64,000 bases of DNA from Candidatus Melainabacteria bacterium (GCA_003242885.1 QKMZ01000001.1:186001-250000); one strand, 5' to 3'. Shown: positions 45,679 to 55,047, numbered from the stretch's first letter. Program-made: numbers and translations. The notes: a model not told the origin generated them from the letters alone.

Positions 45679-45924
45679 TTAGCCGGCGACGATTGGTGCC
45701 GGAGTCAGAATTTGCGGGCTGATGAAAGATTCTTGTGGAAGCGCTTGCATTTGCACACCAGTGACTTGAGCGCCTGGTCGCATCTTGCTTTCGATCTCCT
45801 CGAGAATTGATTCGATTTGGGAGATCAGCTTTGCTGACTCGTGGTCAGCGCCCTGAGAGCGGTGGACAGCGTCCTTCAGCTCTTCAATGGTCGTTTTAAA
45901 CGATGGTTGATTTGGAAAGGTCAT
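45679..45924 (-). CDS. Hypothetical small protein, 81 aa
   Basis: Helical and acidic, probably coiled-coil in the middle (KLISQIESILEEIESKM). A good AGGAAAG ribosome site lies 5 bases before the ATG at 45924. No membrane segment and no recognised family. It converges with murG. Confidence 0.6.
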   Translation of the reverse strand: MTFPNQPSFKTTIEELKDAVHRSQGADHESAKLISQIESILEEIESKMRPGAQVTGVQMQALPQESFISPQILTPAPIVAG

Positions 45925-46343
45925 ATACTTTCCTGCCGCGGCACAAGGGATTGACTATGGGACCAAAATTGAAAATGTCTCTTGGGCAACTATGTCTTTG
46001 CCAGCCGCCCTAACTTGTCACGAGTTTAGCACGGAAAAATTTGGATTCAACGGCGCAAATATATGTGCTCGATGCAGCGTTGATGTCAAGTGGCGTGAGA
46101 ATCAGTGCCCGTCATATATTCAGGGGGGCTGTTGCAAATGGAAACTATATTTATCAATTGTCCACATTAAGTATTATCGGCTCCCAAATGACAGCATCAG
46201 TGGGTTTTGTGGACAGTAGACTGTGGGCATTATCTGAAAGCCGCATCTGGTGGGCGTTCTACTTGAAAGTGCTGTCATCGGCGGGCAGTGTTATCGTGAG
46301 GGGTAGTAGTACTATCAGTAACAAAGTTTGGCTCTGAACTAAT
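45925..46343. other. Intergenic region, nothing assigned
   Basis: About 420 bases. Short frames at 45992-46219 and 46041-46337 (plus) have no ribosome site or family likeness. No repeats or stems stand out. Confidence 0.45.
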
Positions 46344-47096
46344 TTGCCGATTGTCGCGTTTCTATTATTCGCTTTCATAGCATTCTGCATTGTTTGCAGC
46401 GTCACAGGCATAATTGTGCTGGGACTGAGCTGGCACAAAATAACAGGCTACCTAAAAGCGCGCCGTGAGCGGGATTTGATAGCCCTGCGCGGTTATCATG
46501 GACGACTTTCGTTAGTGGTTAGCGAGCTTCTCTCAAGGGCGAATGAACTTGATCAGCAGTCGAAATATTTGCCGGCAGAAACCGAAGCAGAATGGAATAG
46601 GGTGTATGAAAAGCTTGGCCGAGCCCTGGTTTTGATGGGCGACACGCTAACAATTATCAGAGAACGACTTGAGGAAAAGAATGTCAAAAGTGGACGGGAA
46701 GTGACTTTGCTCCTCTGCAGGGAAGCGACATGGGTAAGCCGAAGGTTGCTTAGCTTCGAGCAGAAGCTGCTGTCTGCGGAGAAGAAACAAATCGAACACA
46801 TCAAAGCTGTGCAAGAAGCGCAAGTGAGACAAGAAGCACAGGACGTACAAGCCCCGCCAAGCTGCACAGCTACTTCTGAGGTGCACATGAGTCTAGAGAC
46901 TCAGATAACGCTGATATCCGAAATAAAAGACCAACTGAGCGAAGTGTCGGATGGTGCTTTGTTGAAGGAAGATAGCGATAGAACCATGAGCGATGTAGAT
47001 AAGCCAGCAAAGACGTTGGATACGCCCGATCGTAGTACTACCAGCGATGGTGGCACCTCCGATGCCAGTGGAAAGTCCGGTGTCGAAAATTCCTAG
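46344..47096 (+). CDS. Hypothetical membrane-anchored coiled-coil protein, 250 aa
   Basis: One N-terminal membrane helix (IVAFLLFAFIAFCIVCSVTGIIVLGL, seen in part as FLLFAFIAFCIVC). A charged helical cytoplasmic or periplasmic domain (residues 30-165) follows, then a Ser/Thr/Asp-rich disordered tail. The start is TTG 46344 with weak support; the helix begins almost at once, so an upstream start is unlikely. No family recognised. Confidence 0.6.
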   Translation: MPIVAFLLFAFIAFCIVCSVTGIIVLGLSWHKITGYLKARRERDLIALRGYHGRLSLVVSELLSRANELDQQSKYLPAETEAEWNRVYEKLGRALVLMGDTLTIIRERLEEKNVKSGREVTLLLCREATWVSRRLLSFEQKLLSAEKKQIEHIKAVQEAQVRQEAQDVQAPPSCTATSEVHMSLETQITLISEIKDQLSEVSDGALLKEDSDRTMSDVDKPAKTLDTPDRSTTSDGGTSDASGKSGVENS

Positions 47097-47674
47097 TTTG
47101 CTTCACCTAGCTTTTGGAATTAGTTGCAAGTGCTTCGCAAGAATTCGAACAGAAGTTGGCTGTTTTGCGTCGTTGCCATCAATTGAAGCTGTCTGGTCAA
47201 AGAGCAATTGCGTGATGGCAAAAAGATATACCTCGTGATCGGCGTCCGGTCTTTCGCTAGGTTTCGCCAACCGTGAAAACGCTCTTCGAGTCAGTGAAGT
47301 ACGAGTCTATGTAATAGCAAGCTATGCCGATAAGACCTTGATGTGCTGATGTTATTGGCTTGGCGGTCGGACAAAGTAGTCAGTCTGCGTATGTTGAGTA
47401 GTAGAAGGAAACGCTACTGGTAGCGCCACTACTTTTGGTGCCTCTACAGGCAGAGAAAAATAGCTGCTGACAACATTTAATCCTAGATTTTGACTGGAAG
47501 TATGCACGGCGAAAAGTTTTTCCTGCATAATGAAAGAGAAGGATATTCCACGAACAGAACCCGTGACCGAAGTTGAGTTTGTTCTCGCTCATTGCTGCGC
47601 GAGTTTGAATTCAAACTGTTTCGGGCGAACACTGCTGGACTCGCTTACGTACGCATAAGGGAGGACATTTTGTT
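47097..47674. other. Intergenic region, nothing assigned
   Basis: About 580 bases before the acidic repeat protein. No frame with a convincing start, no recognised RNA and no strong repeats. GGGAGG at 47659-47664 is the ribosome site of the next gene. Confidence 0.45.
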
Positions 47675-48610
47675 ATGTCAAAAAAGAGAAACGATAAGAA
47701 AAAAAACCATTCTAAAGCCGCAGCAGTTAGCCAAGTTAGCGATGTCCAAGAGGCAGCGCCCGAAGCGACGAACGGCAACGAAGAAGTGAAAGCAGAAGAC
47801 GTAGCGGCAGAAGCTGCTGAAGCGCCGGAATGCGCTGATAAAGCTGATGAATGCTGCGACGAGAAAGCAGAAGAAACATGCGAAGAAAAGTCGGAAGATG
47901 CTTGCGATGAAAAATCGGAAGAATCTTGCGAAGAAAAATCCGATGAAGCTGGAGAAGAAAAGGCGCAAGACGCAGAAGAAGAGAAAGCTGAAGACTCTGA
48001 AGAAGAAAAGGCTGAAGACGCCGCAGAAGAGAAAGCCGAAGACGCTGAAGAAGAGAAGGCTGAAGACGCCGGAGACGACCAAGGCGAAGAGGCTGGAGAA
48101 GAAAAGGCTGAAGACGAAGGCTCCGAAGATGTAGAGCCGACGGGTGAAGCCGACGGTGAAGAAAAATCAGAAGATGAAAGCGGCGATGGTGAAGAAGAGT
48201 CCGAAGAAAAATCGGAAGAGCCCTCTGCTGAATCTGATGAAGAAGAAAAAGCAGAAGACGCTGATGAATCGGAAGAGAAAGAAGACTCCGGTGAGGAAAG
48301 CGAAAAGGTAGTTGCTGACGCCGAGGGCGATGAAGAGTCCAAGGAAGAAGAGGCTCCTGCTGCTGAAGCGGAAAGCGAAGCATCGGAAGACAAAGCTGAA
48401 GACTCAGACGAAAAAGAAAGTGATGAAGTCGCTGCCGAATCTGAAGACTCGGACGAAAAAGAAGAAGACGAAGTCGCTGCCGAATCTGATGACTCGGACG
48501 AAAAAGAAGAAGACGAAGTCGCTGCCGAATCTGATGAAGAAACGGAAGCAAAAGGCGACGAAGAAATCAAAGAAGGAGATGAAGAGAAAAAAGATACCGA
48601 AGCTGCTTAA
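47675..48610 (+). CDS. Highly acidic low-complexity repeat protein, 311 aa
   Basis: After a basic start (MSKKRNDKKKNHSK) the protein is almost only Glu, Ala, Asp, Ser and Lys. Two internal DNA repeats are visible: five 24-base units coding for EEEKAEDA-like octapeptides (47951-48070) and three 45-base units coding for EDSDEKEEDEVAAES-like peptides (48398-48532). Four cysteines cluster near residues 55-90. Such chains are disordered; possible roles are cation buffering or binding of basic proteins. No family recognised. Long frames on the other strand here are composition artefacts. Confidence 0.7.
   Translation: MSKKRNDKKKNHSKAAAVSQVSDVQEAAPEATNGNEEVKAEDVAAEAAEAPECADKADECCDEKAEETCEEKSEDACDEKSEESCEEKSDEAGEEKAQDAEEEKAEDSEEEKAEDAAEEKAEDAEEEKAEDAGDDQGEEAGEEKAEDEGSEDVEPTGEADGEEKSEDESGDGEEESEEKSEEPSAESDEEEKAEDADESEEKEDSGEESEKVVADAEGDEESKEEEAPAAEAESEASEDKAEDSDEKESDEVAAESEDSDEKEEDEVAAESDDSDEKEEDEVAAESDEETEAKGDEEIKEGDEEKKDTEAA
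47951..48070 (+). repeat. Five tandem 24-base repeats inside the acidic gene
   Basis: Units begin at 47951, 47975, 47999, 48023 and 48047 and code for GEEKAQDA, EEEKAEDS, EEEKAEDA, AEEKAEDA and EEEKAEDA. Confidence 0.8.
48398..48532 (+). repeat. Three tandem 45-base repeats inside the acidic gene
   Basis: Units begin at 48398, 48443 and 48488, each coding for 15 residues of the form E/D-D-S-D-E-K-E-E/S-D-E-V-A-A-E-S. The last two are nearly identical at DNA level, so they expanded recently. Confidence 0.8.
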
Positions 48611-48666
48611 AGCAGCATAGGTATTCGATAATTTTTCCACCCGGAGAAATCCGATCACACCACTGT

Positions 48667-48695
48667 AAAGGGGGGACATTTTTGTCCCTCCTTTT
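48667..48695 (+). terminator. Rho-independent terminator after the acidic gene
   Basis: A 12-bp stem from AAAGGGGGGACA (48667-48678) with TGTCCCTCCTTT (48683-48694), one G-T pair, and a TTTT loop. Confidence 0.8.
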
Positions 48696-48787
48696 CAAAT
48701 TTAATGTAGTTTGACCCCGTCAATCATCGGGCAAGACTTAAGAAGAAAGTGCGGCGAAAGCTATAAACCAGGAAAGTGAGGTTGGCT

Positions 48788-49234
48788 ATGTACGGAGAGT
48801 ACAAACGCAACTGGTCTACGGACGAAGTTTGGATGAACCCGGCGGTTCATGAGAATTATCCGGAATGGAAAAAAGCTCGTGACAGACGCCGGAAATTTAA
48901 GCCAAGCGACGTGACCTTTTTGAATCAACATGGTGACCGTTTCTCTAAAGATGGAGATGGCCGAGTCACTATGTTCCGCTATAGAAATATCGAGACTTTG
49001 TACTCGATTTCATATGATGAGAGAGGCGACGTTTCTTCAATCAGCAGCTCGGCTGGCTGGACTTGGACAAGGATAGATGAAGGTGCCTGTCGGGCTTGGT
49101 TGATTCGCAATTATTTCGATGCCTGGCAGGTTGAAGAAAGAGAATGCGGAGAAGTTTTGGTTGACGAAGAAGGCATTAAGTGCACCGCAGGTGGTACTAG
49201 TGTCCTTGGTTTGCCGGAGCGCCCAGGCAACTGA
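48788..49234 (+). CDS. Hypothetical soluble protein, 148 aa
   Basis: Rich in Trp, Arg and Tyr, with no signal peptide. No family recognised; segments such as RYRNIETLYSISYDERGDV and CRAWLIRNYFDAWQVEE look like a compact folded domain. I chose the ATG at 48788, with GAGG 6 bases before it. A GTG at 48776 with AGGAAA is an alternative adding four residues. Ends before a strong terminator. Confidence 0.6.
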   Translation: MYGEYKRNWSTDEVWMNPAVHENYPEWKKARDRRRKFKPSDVTFLNQHGDRFSKDGDGRVTMFRYRNIETLYSISYDERGDVSSISSSAGWTWTRIDEGACRAWLIRNYFDAWQVEERECGEVLVDEEGIKCTAGGTSVLGLPERPGN

Positions 49235-49275
49235 CAGCTGGGAAAACGCGCCTAGGAAGAATTGATTTTATTTGG

Positions 49276-49306
49276 AAAGAGAGCCCTCCTTACCGGGCTC
49301 TCTTTT
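49276..49306 (+). terminator. Rho-independent terminator, 11-bp stem
   Basis: AAAGAGAGCCC (49276-49286) pairs with GGGCTCTCTTT (49295-49305) around an 8-base loop; a T run overlaps the end. Confidence 0.9.
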
Positions 49307-49502
49307 GCTTCGGAAAGGCTCGTCAGCCGTAATCTGAGCCTTTTGTGTTTCCAAGAATCAGTGAATCCCTGTATTGGTGGTAATCTATATAGCTCAACAG
49401 ACCCGGCCGTCGCTGTTTTGGCGGTTTGTGATCTCAAGTGATGGCGCGTTCTTAGGCAAGCGCCGAAAAATTTTGTCTACAAGCGCATTCGAGGAATGAA
49501 AG

Positions 49503-50609
49503 ATGGTTGTGACAGCTTTGAAAGAGACGCCACTAGCAGCGGTGCACAAGAGTTTGGGTGCAAGAATGGTGGAGTTTGGTGGATGGAACATGCCTGTTCG
49601 CTACAAATCTGACATTCAAGAACACCAGGCCGTGCGCAACAAAGTTGGTCTCTTCGATGTTTCACACATGGGCGAATTCCTTGTCTCTGGTGATGATGCT
49701 CACGACTTTGTCCAGTACATGATTGCCAACGACGTAAATCGCTTGAGCAAGCCGAATATGGCTCTGTACACGCAGTTCGTCAACGAAGAAGGTGGCACCG
49801 TCGATGATCTGATTGTTTACCGCAGAGAGAATGATTTCCTCCTCGTTGTAAATGCCTCCAATATGGAAAAAGATTGGAATTGGGTGCAAAAGCACGCCGG
49901 CAAGTACAAGAATTTGAATCTGAAGAACGTTTCCGACGACACTGCCTTGCTGGCGCTGCAAGGTCCTAAGGCTGTGCAATTGCTTTCCGACGTAGTTGGA
50001 AAAGACCTGAGCGGCTTGCCGAGTTTTTCCTATTCGCAGGAGAAAGCGGACGGTCTTGAGATTAGTTTTGGCAGAACCGGATACACGGGTGAAGACGGCT
50101 TTGAGATCTTCAGCGCTACGGGTGATGCAGAGAAGCTGTGGAACTTGCTTTTAGCTAAAGGTGAGAAGTACGGCATCGAACCGTGCGGATTGGGCGCTCG
50201 CGACACTCTGCGACTGGAAGCCGGTCTTCCTTTGTATGGTCATGAACTTGATGATCAAACTGGTCCACTCGAGGCTGGTCTTGGCTGGAGCGTAAAGCTT
50301 GAAAAGGGCGATTTCATCGGCCGAGATAAGTTGAAGGCACAGAAGGAAAATGGTGTGCCTAAACAATGCGTATGTCTGAGAAGCGAAGGAAAAGCTCTGC
50401 CGAGACAGGGCTATGAAGTCTGGTCCGGAGGCAAGCAAGTTGGTGTTGTAACCAGCGGATCAACCGGCATTCACGTTGGCTATCCAATTGCATTCGCGTA
50501 TGTTCCACCGGAGTTGGCCAAGGAAGGCAATCAACTCGAGATCAAAATCCGCGACAACATGGTGGTAGCGCATGTAGTGCGTCGCCCTTGGTATAAACGC
50601 GCGAAGTAA
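49503..50609 (+). CDS. gcvT: Glycine cleavage system T protein (aminomethyltransferase)
   Basis: Transfers the aminomethyl carbon from lipoylated GcvH to tetrahydrofolate, releasing ammonia. At 368 residues it carries family segments FGGWNMPVRYKSDIQEHQAVR, GLFDVSHMGEF, SRTGYTGEDGFEIF-like FGRTGYTGEDGFEIF, and LGARDTLRLEAGLPLYGHEL shown by RDTLRLEAG. Ribosome site GAGGAA. gcvH lies 730 bases downstream with an opposite-strand broken gene between; gcvP is not in the window. No glycine riboswitch was found upstream. Confidence 0.96.
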   Translation: MVVTALKETPLAAVHKSLGARMVEFGGWNMPVRYKSDIQEHQAVRNKVGLFDVSHMGEFLVSGDDAHDFVQYMIANDVNRLSKPNMALYTQFVNEEGGTVDDLIVYRRENDFLLVVNASNMEKDWNWVQKHAGKYKNLNLKNVSDDTALLALQGPKAVQLLSDVVGKDLSGLPSFSYSQEKADGLEISFGRTGYTGEDGFEIFSATGDAEKLWNLLLAKGEKYGIEPCGLGARDTLRLEAGLPLYGHELDDQTGPLEAGLGWSVKLEKGDFIGRDKLKAQKENGVPKQCVCLRSEGKALPRQGYEVWSGGKQVGVVTSGSTGIHVGYPIAFAYVPPELAKEGNQLEIKIRDNMVVAHVVRRPWYKRAK

Positions 50610-50614
50610 ACTCT

Positions 50615-50662
50615 GGGAGCGCTGCCAGCTCGCCGGCTTCGGGCGGCATTGATGCCCTCCCT
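50615..50662. repeat. Imperfect inverted repeat after gcvT (REP-like)
   Basis: GGGAG (50615) and CTCCC (50658-50662) enclose a GGCAT-TG-ATGCC hairpin and a CGCC/GGGCG hairpin. No T run. It lies between gcvT and the convergent broken gene. Confidence 0.4.
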
Positions 50663-50700
50663 ACAGCTAACATTGACGAACAATTGAAAGAGCACAGAGT

Positions 50701-51070
50701 TCAAATTATGATCACTCGCTGAATGAAATTGTTCGGCTCCTCCGGATCGTCTGGTCCGAAGTAGAGCGGATTGAGTTCGAGCGATCTCATCAGCTGTGCG
50801 ACGAATTGATTGCTCGCACTTATGTCCGATTTGATTCTGTGTGCGTCATTGCGGAAAGGGTCGCTCTTGCGGCAACCGCAGTTGTAGCTATGCACGTGAC
50901 CGGCAGAATGCTGCCATGCCTCTCCTTGCCCGAAGGCTACTAAATTGCTCACACATGCCTGATTTCTAGTGCAGTCTTGCAGCGAAGGAAGTAATGAAGA
51001 GTCCGTAAGAAACACAAAGTGTCGCTACGGAGAGAAGGTCGAGAACTTTTGCCGGGATTGCGATACGCAT
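50701..51070 (-). pseudogene. Small secreted protein gene with apparent frameshift
   Basis: From ATG 51070 the first frame codes for a clear signal peptide (MRIAIPAK, then VLDLLSVATLCVSYGLFITSFAA) and stops at a TAG three codons after the expected cleavage site. The adjacent frame then continues, from about 50985, with a coherent 90-residue mature part containing DCTRNQAC, a CGC pair, HRIKSDISASNQFVAQLMRS, and an end at FIQRVII. A one-base shift near 50975-50985 would join them. It is either a recent pseudogene, a sequencing error or a programmed shift. Family unknown. Confidence 0.5.
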
Positions 51071-51341
51071 TTCAAAACTCACTTTCTAGTACTAAATTTC
51101 TGGACGGACACCCGTCCGATGTGTTCCTTAACGTAACGTCGGTGTTAATTAGGGAGATTTGCGAAAAGATTTCCAAAATTAGTTCCGAAATCTAGGCAGG
51201 CAAGAATTACAGGCGCTTTCGTATGGTGTTAAGATCTTGCTTCTGCTGCTGAAGAGGCCGTTTATGGCGGGTGCCAAGAACCTCTTAGCATTTGCAGCAA
51301 GTCACGCTCGAAACCCAGTAAGAAATAGACGGAGAATCCGC

Positions 51342-51725
51342 ATGCTCTCATACCCAGCCGAATTGAAGTACGTCAAATCTCACGAATACGTGCGTGTTGA
51401 AGGTGACACGGCGACAATTGGTATTACTGCGTTTGCGGCTGACCAGTTGGGTGATGTCACTTTTGTCGAGCTTCCGAAGGTCGGACAATCCTTCAAGAAC
51501 GAAGAGAAGTTTGGCGTCATTGAGTCCGTGAAGTCCGTTTCTGACCTCTTTATGCCTTGCGGTGGTGAGGTTACGGCTGTTAATGACAAGCTTTCCTCCG
51601 AGCCCGAGCTCGTCAATAGCGACTGCTACGGTGAAGGCTGGATGATCAAAGTGAAGCTCTCCAATAAGGAAGAGCTGAATGAAGCCCTTTCTGCTGACGC
51701 TTACAAAGATTTCGTAGTCGAATAG
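51342..51725 (+). CDS. gcvH: Glycine cleavage system H protein
   Basis: The lipoyl carrier that shuttles the aminomethyl group between GcvP, GcvT and the L protein. It has 127 residues. The lipoyl-lysine site is ESVKSVSD (K64); YVKSHEYVRVEG and ITAFAADQLGDVTFVELP are family hallmarks. The ATG at 51342 follows GGAGAA; the open frame back to 51237 is not supported. Upstream gcvT completes part of the system. Confidence 0.96.
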   Translation: MLSYPAELKYVKSHEYVRVEGDTATIGITAFAADQLGDVTFVELPKVGQSFKNEEKFGVIESVKSVSDLFMPCGGEVTAVNDKLSSEPELVNSDCYGEGWMIKVKLSNKEELNEALSADAYKDFVVE

Positions 51726-51796
51726 AGCTGGAAAATGCTCACCAACCCGATTTCGGGGCAGGTGCCCAATTTTCGACCCTGTTATAAAGAGCCGTA

Positions 51797-51819
51797 GAAC
51801 CGTTTGTTATCAACGGTTC
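51797..51819. promoter_or_regulatory. Perfect inverted repeat between gcvH and a small secreted gene
   Basis: GAACCGT (51797-51803), a 9-base spacer, ACGGTTC (51813-51819). No T run follows, so it is either an operator for the next gene or part of a leader. Confidence 0.4.
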
Positions 51820-51931
51820 AGGTATGTTGCAAGTATTTCAAATAGATTATTAAGGCTTGGTGAGATCTGCCGGACCAGTACTAAATTGGTTGCAGGGCAA
51901 CCCAATTCGTTGGCATTCGGGAGGAGAGAAT

Positions 51932-52234
51932 ATGCATATCTCTCTGGTTAGACGGACAATAGATCCAATCATCGCCGCCACGGCAGCCACCTTAATGTGT
52001 GCTGTTGCAGCTAATTCGCAGATTGTGGTTTCGCAAGAAAGTGGCGAAAATCCAAGCCTGATGACGAAATTGAAGGCGAGCGAACGTTTCGTTCCGGACG
52101 TAGTTCTTTATGAAAAGGCGCCGGTATCGCGCCCCGCTGTTGATACACACTTGATCAACAAGCTGGTGAAGGCACGCCAGACGACATCTACGCCGAAAAG
52201 TTTTGCGCAACTGCCGGGCCACGGCGTTCAATAG
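51932..52234 (+). CDS. Hypothetical small secreted protein, 100 aa
   Basis: An ATG at 51932 with a strong GGGAGGAG site. The frame is open upstream to 51857 but without a site. A signal peptide (PIIAATAATLMCAVAANS) leaves a mature protein of about 70 residues, with no cysteine and no known domain. Function unknown. Confidence 0.65.
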   Translation: MHISLVRRTIDPIIAATAATLMCAVAANSQIVVSQESGENPSLMTKLKASERFVPDVVLYEKAPVSRPAVDTHLINKLVKARQTTSTPKSFAQLPGHGVQ

Positions 52235-52271
52235 CGTCACTTACGGCACTGACAGCTTTCTTCGCCAATAA

Positions 52272-53096
52272 CTAAGGACTGGCGTCTTTTGCGTCGTCGT
52301 CCGGAACGATCGGCTTTTCTTCTTTAACTTCCGGGTCGCTGGGATCCGCGTCGTGCGACGCTCCACCTTCAAGTTGAAGTTTGGGAGGCGGCGAATTATC
52401 GCGCAATAGGTCCTGCGCAAGCTCGAAATAACCGGAGCCCGGTCTGATTTCCTGCAATTCGTTTATAGCCGACTGGTCTTCGCGATTGGTTTCCAGCTTG
52501 TTAATAGCATCAAGATAGAGCGCACGGTTGAGCAATTCGACCGAATCTTCTGAGCCTGCAATATTGAAGAAGCCGGGGAGCGGTGTGCCTTTGAGCAATC
52601 CAATCGCAGCTTTGTAGTTCTGCTGATTGATGCTTTGCTTGGCGGAATGCGTGATGTAAATCTTGAACATTCCTATGGAAAAGCCCGCCATAGCTACTAA
52701 AAGTCCGCAAGCGAGGATTACATCCAAGAATAAAGGATGCTTAAAGCCGTGATGGTCGGGAGTTTCGTCGACAGGCTCGTCGAGCACAGCGTCTAGAATG
52801 CGTGAAACTCGCTGCTGCTGCATGTGCTCAGGCTTGCGGTCAACGATTTTGGAGGCTTCTGTCTGTGACTCTTCTGTTTTGCTGTCAGGCGTGCTTTCCT
52901 CCGCGCTGACTGGCGCGTTGGCAGGTTCGGAAGCCTCGACATGTGCTTCTTCAGTTGCAGCAGCTTCGGTTGTTTCTTCTTCTTTCGGCGCCGGATTTAT
53001 CTGAGACTTCTTGGGTGACTCAGATTCGTTGCCCTTGGGCTTCTTGCCCTTAGCGCCCTTTCCGCTCGAACCGCCGCCTTTTTTGGCTTCAGCCAC
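52272..53096 (-). CDS. Hypothetical membrane protein with long disordered N-terminus
   Basis: 274 residues. The first 120 are Lys/Gly then Glu/Ala/Thr-rich and disordered. One membrane helix follows (FLDVILACGLLVAMAGFSIGMF), then about 60 helical residues that could hold a TPR-like pair (QNYKAAIGLLKG, LLNRALYLDAINKL), and an acidic Pro/Asp tail. No family assigned. Confidence 0.65.
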   Translation of the reverse strand: MAEAKKGGGSSGKGAKGKKPKGNESESPKKSQINPAPKEEETTEAAATEEAHVEASEPANAPVSAEESTPDSKTEESQTEASKIVDRKPEHMQQQRVSRILDAVLDEPVDETPDHHGFKHPLFLDVILACGLLVAMAGFSIGMFKIYITHSAKQSINQQNYKAAIGLLKGTPLPGFFNIAGSEDSVELLNRALYLDAINKLETNREDQSAINELQEIRPGSGYFELAQDLLRDNSPPPKLQLEGGASHDADPSDPEVKEEKPIVPDDDAKDASP

Positions 53097-53247
53097 CTCT
53101 AAACCCTCAGTATGCTTGATTCACGGGTCTCCAGCATTCCTCTAACTACCTTAGCACGGACGAATGATGGAATGTTCATGATAGCCTAAGCCCGGTACTG
53201 GGCGGGCTTTTGTGGCTTAATCGGTGTCTGATAACGAGCTTGTTTTG

Positions 53248-55047
53248 CTACCTTAGCTCGTTAGCCAGCCTCGTTAGGCGTTCTTTGCGCGTCTGATCGT
53301 TGGTTGTAACCAGTCTTTTATTCAGTTCTGCCAGAACCTTTTCTTTGTGACCTTGCTGAGATAGGGACTTGAGAGACCTATTCGCCTCTTTCCACAAGGA
53401 CGATTCTTTTGCAGTCGCCATAGCGGCTACGTCTTCTATAAGTGATGGATCGTCAAACACTGCCGCCGATTCGATGGCTGTTTGCCGGACAAGAGTTGAT
53501 GGATCTTTGAACGCTTCAAGAAGGACAGAGCGTAATGCGGTTTCCTTCTCAGTCGACAATTTCAAACCTTTGCCAACAGACACAAGCGATGACAGCGCCT
53601 TTTCGCGCTTATCTGGTGCGTGGTCTTGAACCGCGGACAATAAATACTCAAACGATTGCTCTGTTTTTACATTGCCGAGAGCGCGTAAAACATGCCAGTA
53701 GGTGACGCTTTCTTTGGGTTGCACTTCAACAACGGGCTGTGCGCTTGCTGCCTTTGTGGCTCGCGCCTCCTGGTTGACGGCTCGTCGCCCGATTTGAATA
53801 AGCGTTTCAGCCGATGATGACGAACCTATTTTTCCAATTGCTTCAATCGCTGAGTCTGCATAGAGTGAGTCTTCATGTGACGCTAATTCTTCCAGTTTTT
53901 TCAACTGCGATTCGTCTTTGAGCTCTCCCACTAGTTGTATAAGGCAGGCACCTTCAAGATCTTTGATTGCATTGCTATGTTCTTTTTGCCAGGTGTGCGC
54001 AGCAAATTTTTCACTCAAGCGTTTTTTTGCAGCTTCAGAAAGAAGAGTTGTTTTTGTATCTTCCAGTGTTTTTTGATCTAATGCCGAGCGGTCGTCAACG
54101 TCGATATTCAGACGGTTGCTTTCAAGCCAATCAATTAGATTTAGTGTGGCGCGTAATCGCAATGCTGAGCCATTTTCCTGGGCGAGTCTTACCGCATCTT
54201 CAAAACACGCGGGAAGGTCAAACGCCATTAATTGTTCTGGTTGAAACGCCTTGTGAGCCGGTGCGCAAAGCGCTAACAGCATAGCCATGCCGCCGTTTTG
54301 GACAGTCTGTCTATCATCCTTCAGAAATGTCACAGGTTTGTGATGGCGAGCTGCAGCGACTGCTGCATAGTCGGAAAGATTGTTTACTGACGTTAGAGCC
54401 GTGCTCAAAATTTCTGCGACCTGAGCGAACGGCCATCTTGCTATGGCGTTGATGCAGTCCACGCGAAACCACGGCTCATCAGCAAATATGTATTCTTCAA
54501 CCGTACTTAAAGCTGCTGGCGTTTTGATTTCTGCAAGAGCAAGCACTGTGTGACAAAACGCACTTTTAGCACTGACTGCGGTATCGTTCAAAGACTTTGT
54601 CAGCACGCTTACTGCATTCGCATCTCCGACATAGGCGATTAGCGTAGCCGCATTGGCTCTTACTCTCCAGTCTTCTGCAAAAGGCGGATTTTGATTAGGT
54701 GCGAGCATGCCGTCGCTGTTGTCCGGCATCAAGCACCGGATGATCGCGTCCTTTTGTGCGTCTTTGATTTCTGCTGCAATTGCCTTTAGTTTGTCTTCCC
54801 AAAAAAGCGGCATCAATTTGAGCGTGATGCCCATTTGCAGGCTGCTTTTGTTCTTCACTGCGGAAAGAAAGTCCGCGCGCACATCTTTAAATGACCGCTG
54901 GCCCTCGGGGCTGCTGCCAATCAAGCCGTGATACAGCAAAAAATGTTCCAACTCAAAATCTTCAATCTCAACTGTAGACTTCTCTCCGAATCGAGAAAAT
55001 GTCTGATTGAATCGCTTTACAATGCGCTGGAAAAGTGTGAGTGCCAT
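53248..55047 (-). CDS. HEAT-repeat protein, 599 aa
   Basis: A soluble alpha-solenoid of HEAT/PBS-lyase-like repeats. Repeated helix pairs with the pattern RVRANAATLIAYVGDANAVSVL, CHTVLALAEIKTPAAL and ADSAIEAIGKIGSSSSAETLIQ are visible through most of the chain. No signal peptide, no catalytic domain. It probably acts as a protein-binding scaffold. Divergent from the MscS gene by 107 bases. Confidence 0.8.
   Translation of the reverse strand: MALTLFQRIVKRFNQTFSRFGEKSTVEIEDFELEHFLLYHGLIGSSPEGQRSFKDVRADFLSAVKNKSSLQMGITLKLMPLFWEDKLKAIAAEIKDAQKDAIIRCLMPDNSDGMLAPNQNPPFAEDWRVRANAATLIAYVGDANAVSVLTKSLNDTAVSAKSAFCHTVLALAEIKTPAALSTVEEYIFADEPWFRVDCINAIARWPFAQVAEILSTALTSVNNLSDYAAVAAARHHKPVTFLKDDRQTVQNGGMAMLLALCAPAHKAFQPEQLMAFDLPACFEDAVRLAQENGSALRLRATLNLIDWLESNRLNIDVDDRSALDQKTLEDTKTTLLSEAAKKRLSEKFAAHTWQKEHSNAIKDLEGACLIQLVGELKDESQLKKLEELASHEDSLYADSAIEAIGKIGSSSSAETLIQIGRRAVNQEARATKAASAQPVVEVQPKESVTYWHVLRALGNVKTEQSFEYLLSAVQDHAPDKREKALSSLVSVGKGLKLSTEKETALRSVLLEAFKDPSTLVRQTAIESAAVFDDPSLIEDVAAMATAKESSLWKEANRSLKSLSQQGHKEKVLAELNKRLVTTNDQTRKERLTRLANELR

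Noticed and set aside
47611..48570. Long minus-strand frames (Ser/Phe- or Leu-rich, over 250 codons) opposite the acidic protein gene
   Set aside because: They are mirror images of the GAA/GAC/GCT-rich coding strand, have no ribosome sites and show only low-complexity sequence.
49307..49502. Possible glycine riboswitch upstream of gcvT
   Set aside because: The tandem aptamer hallmarks were not found; only a terminator of the upstream gene is present.
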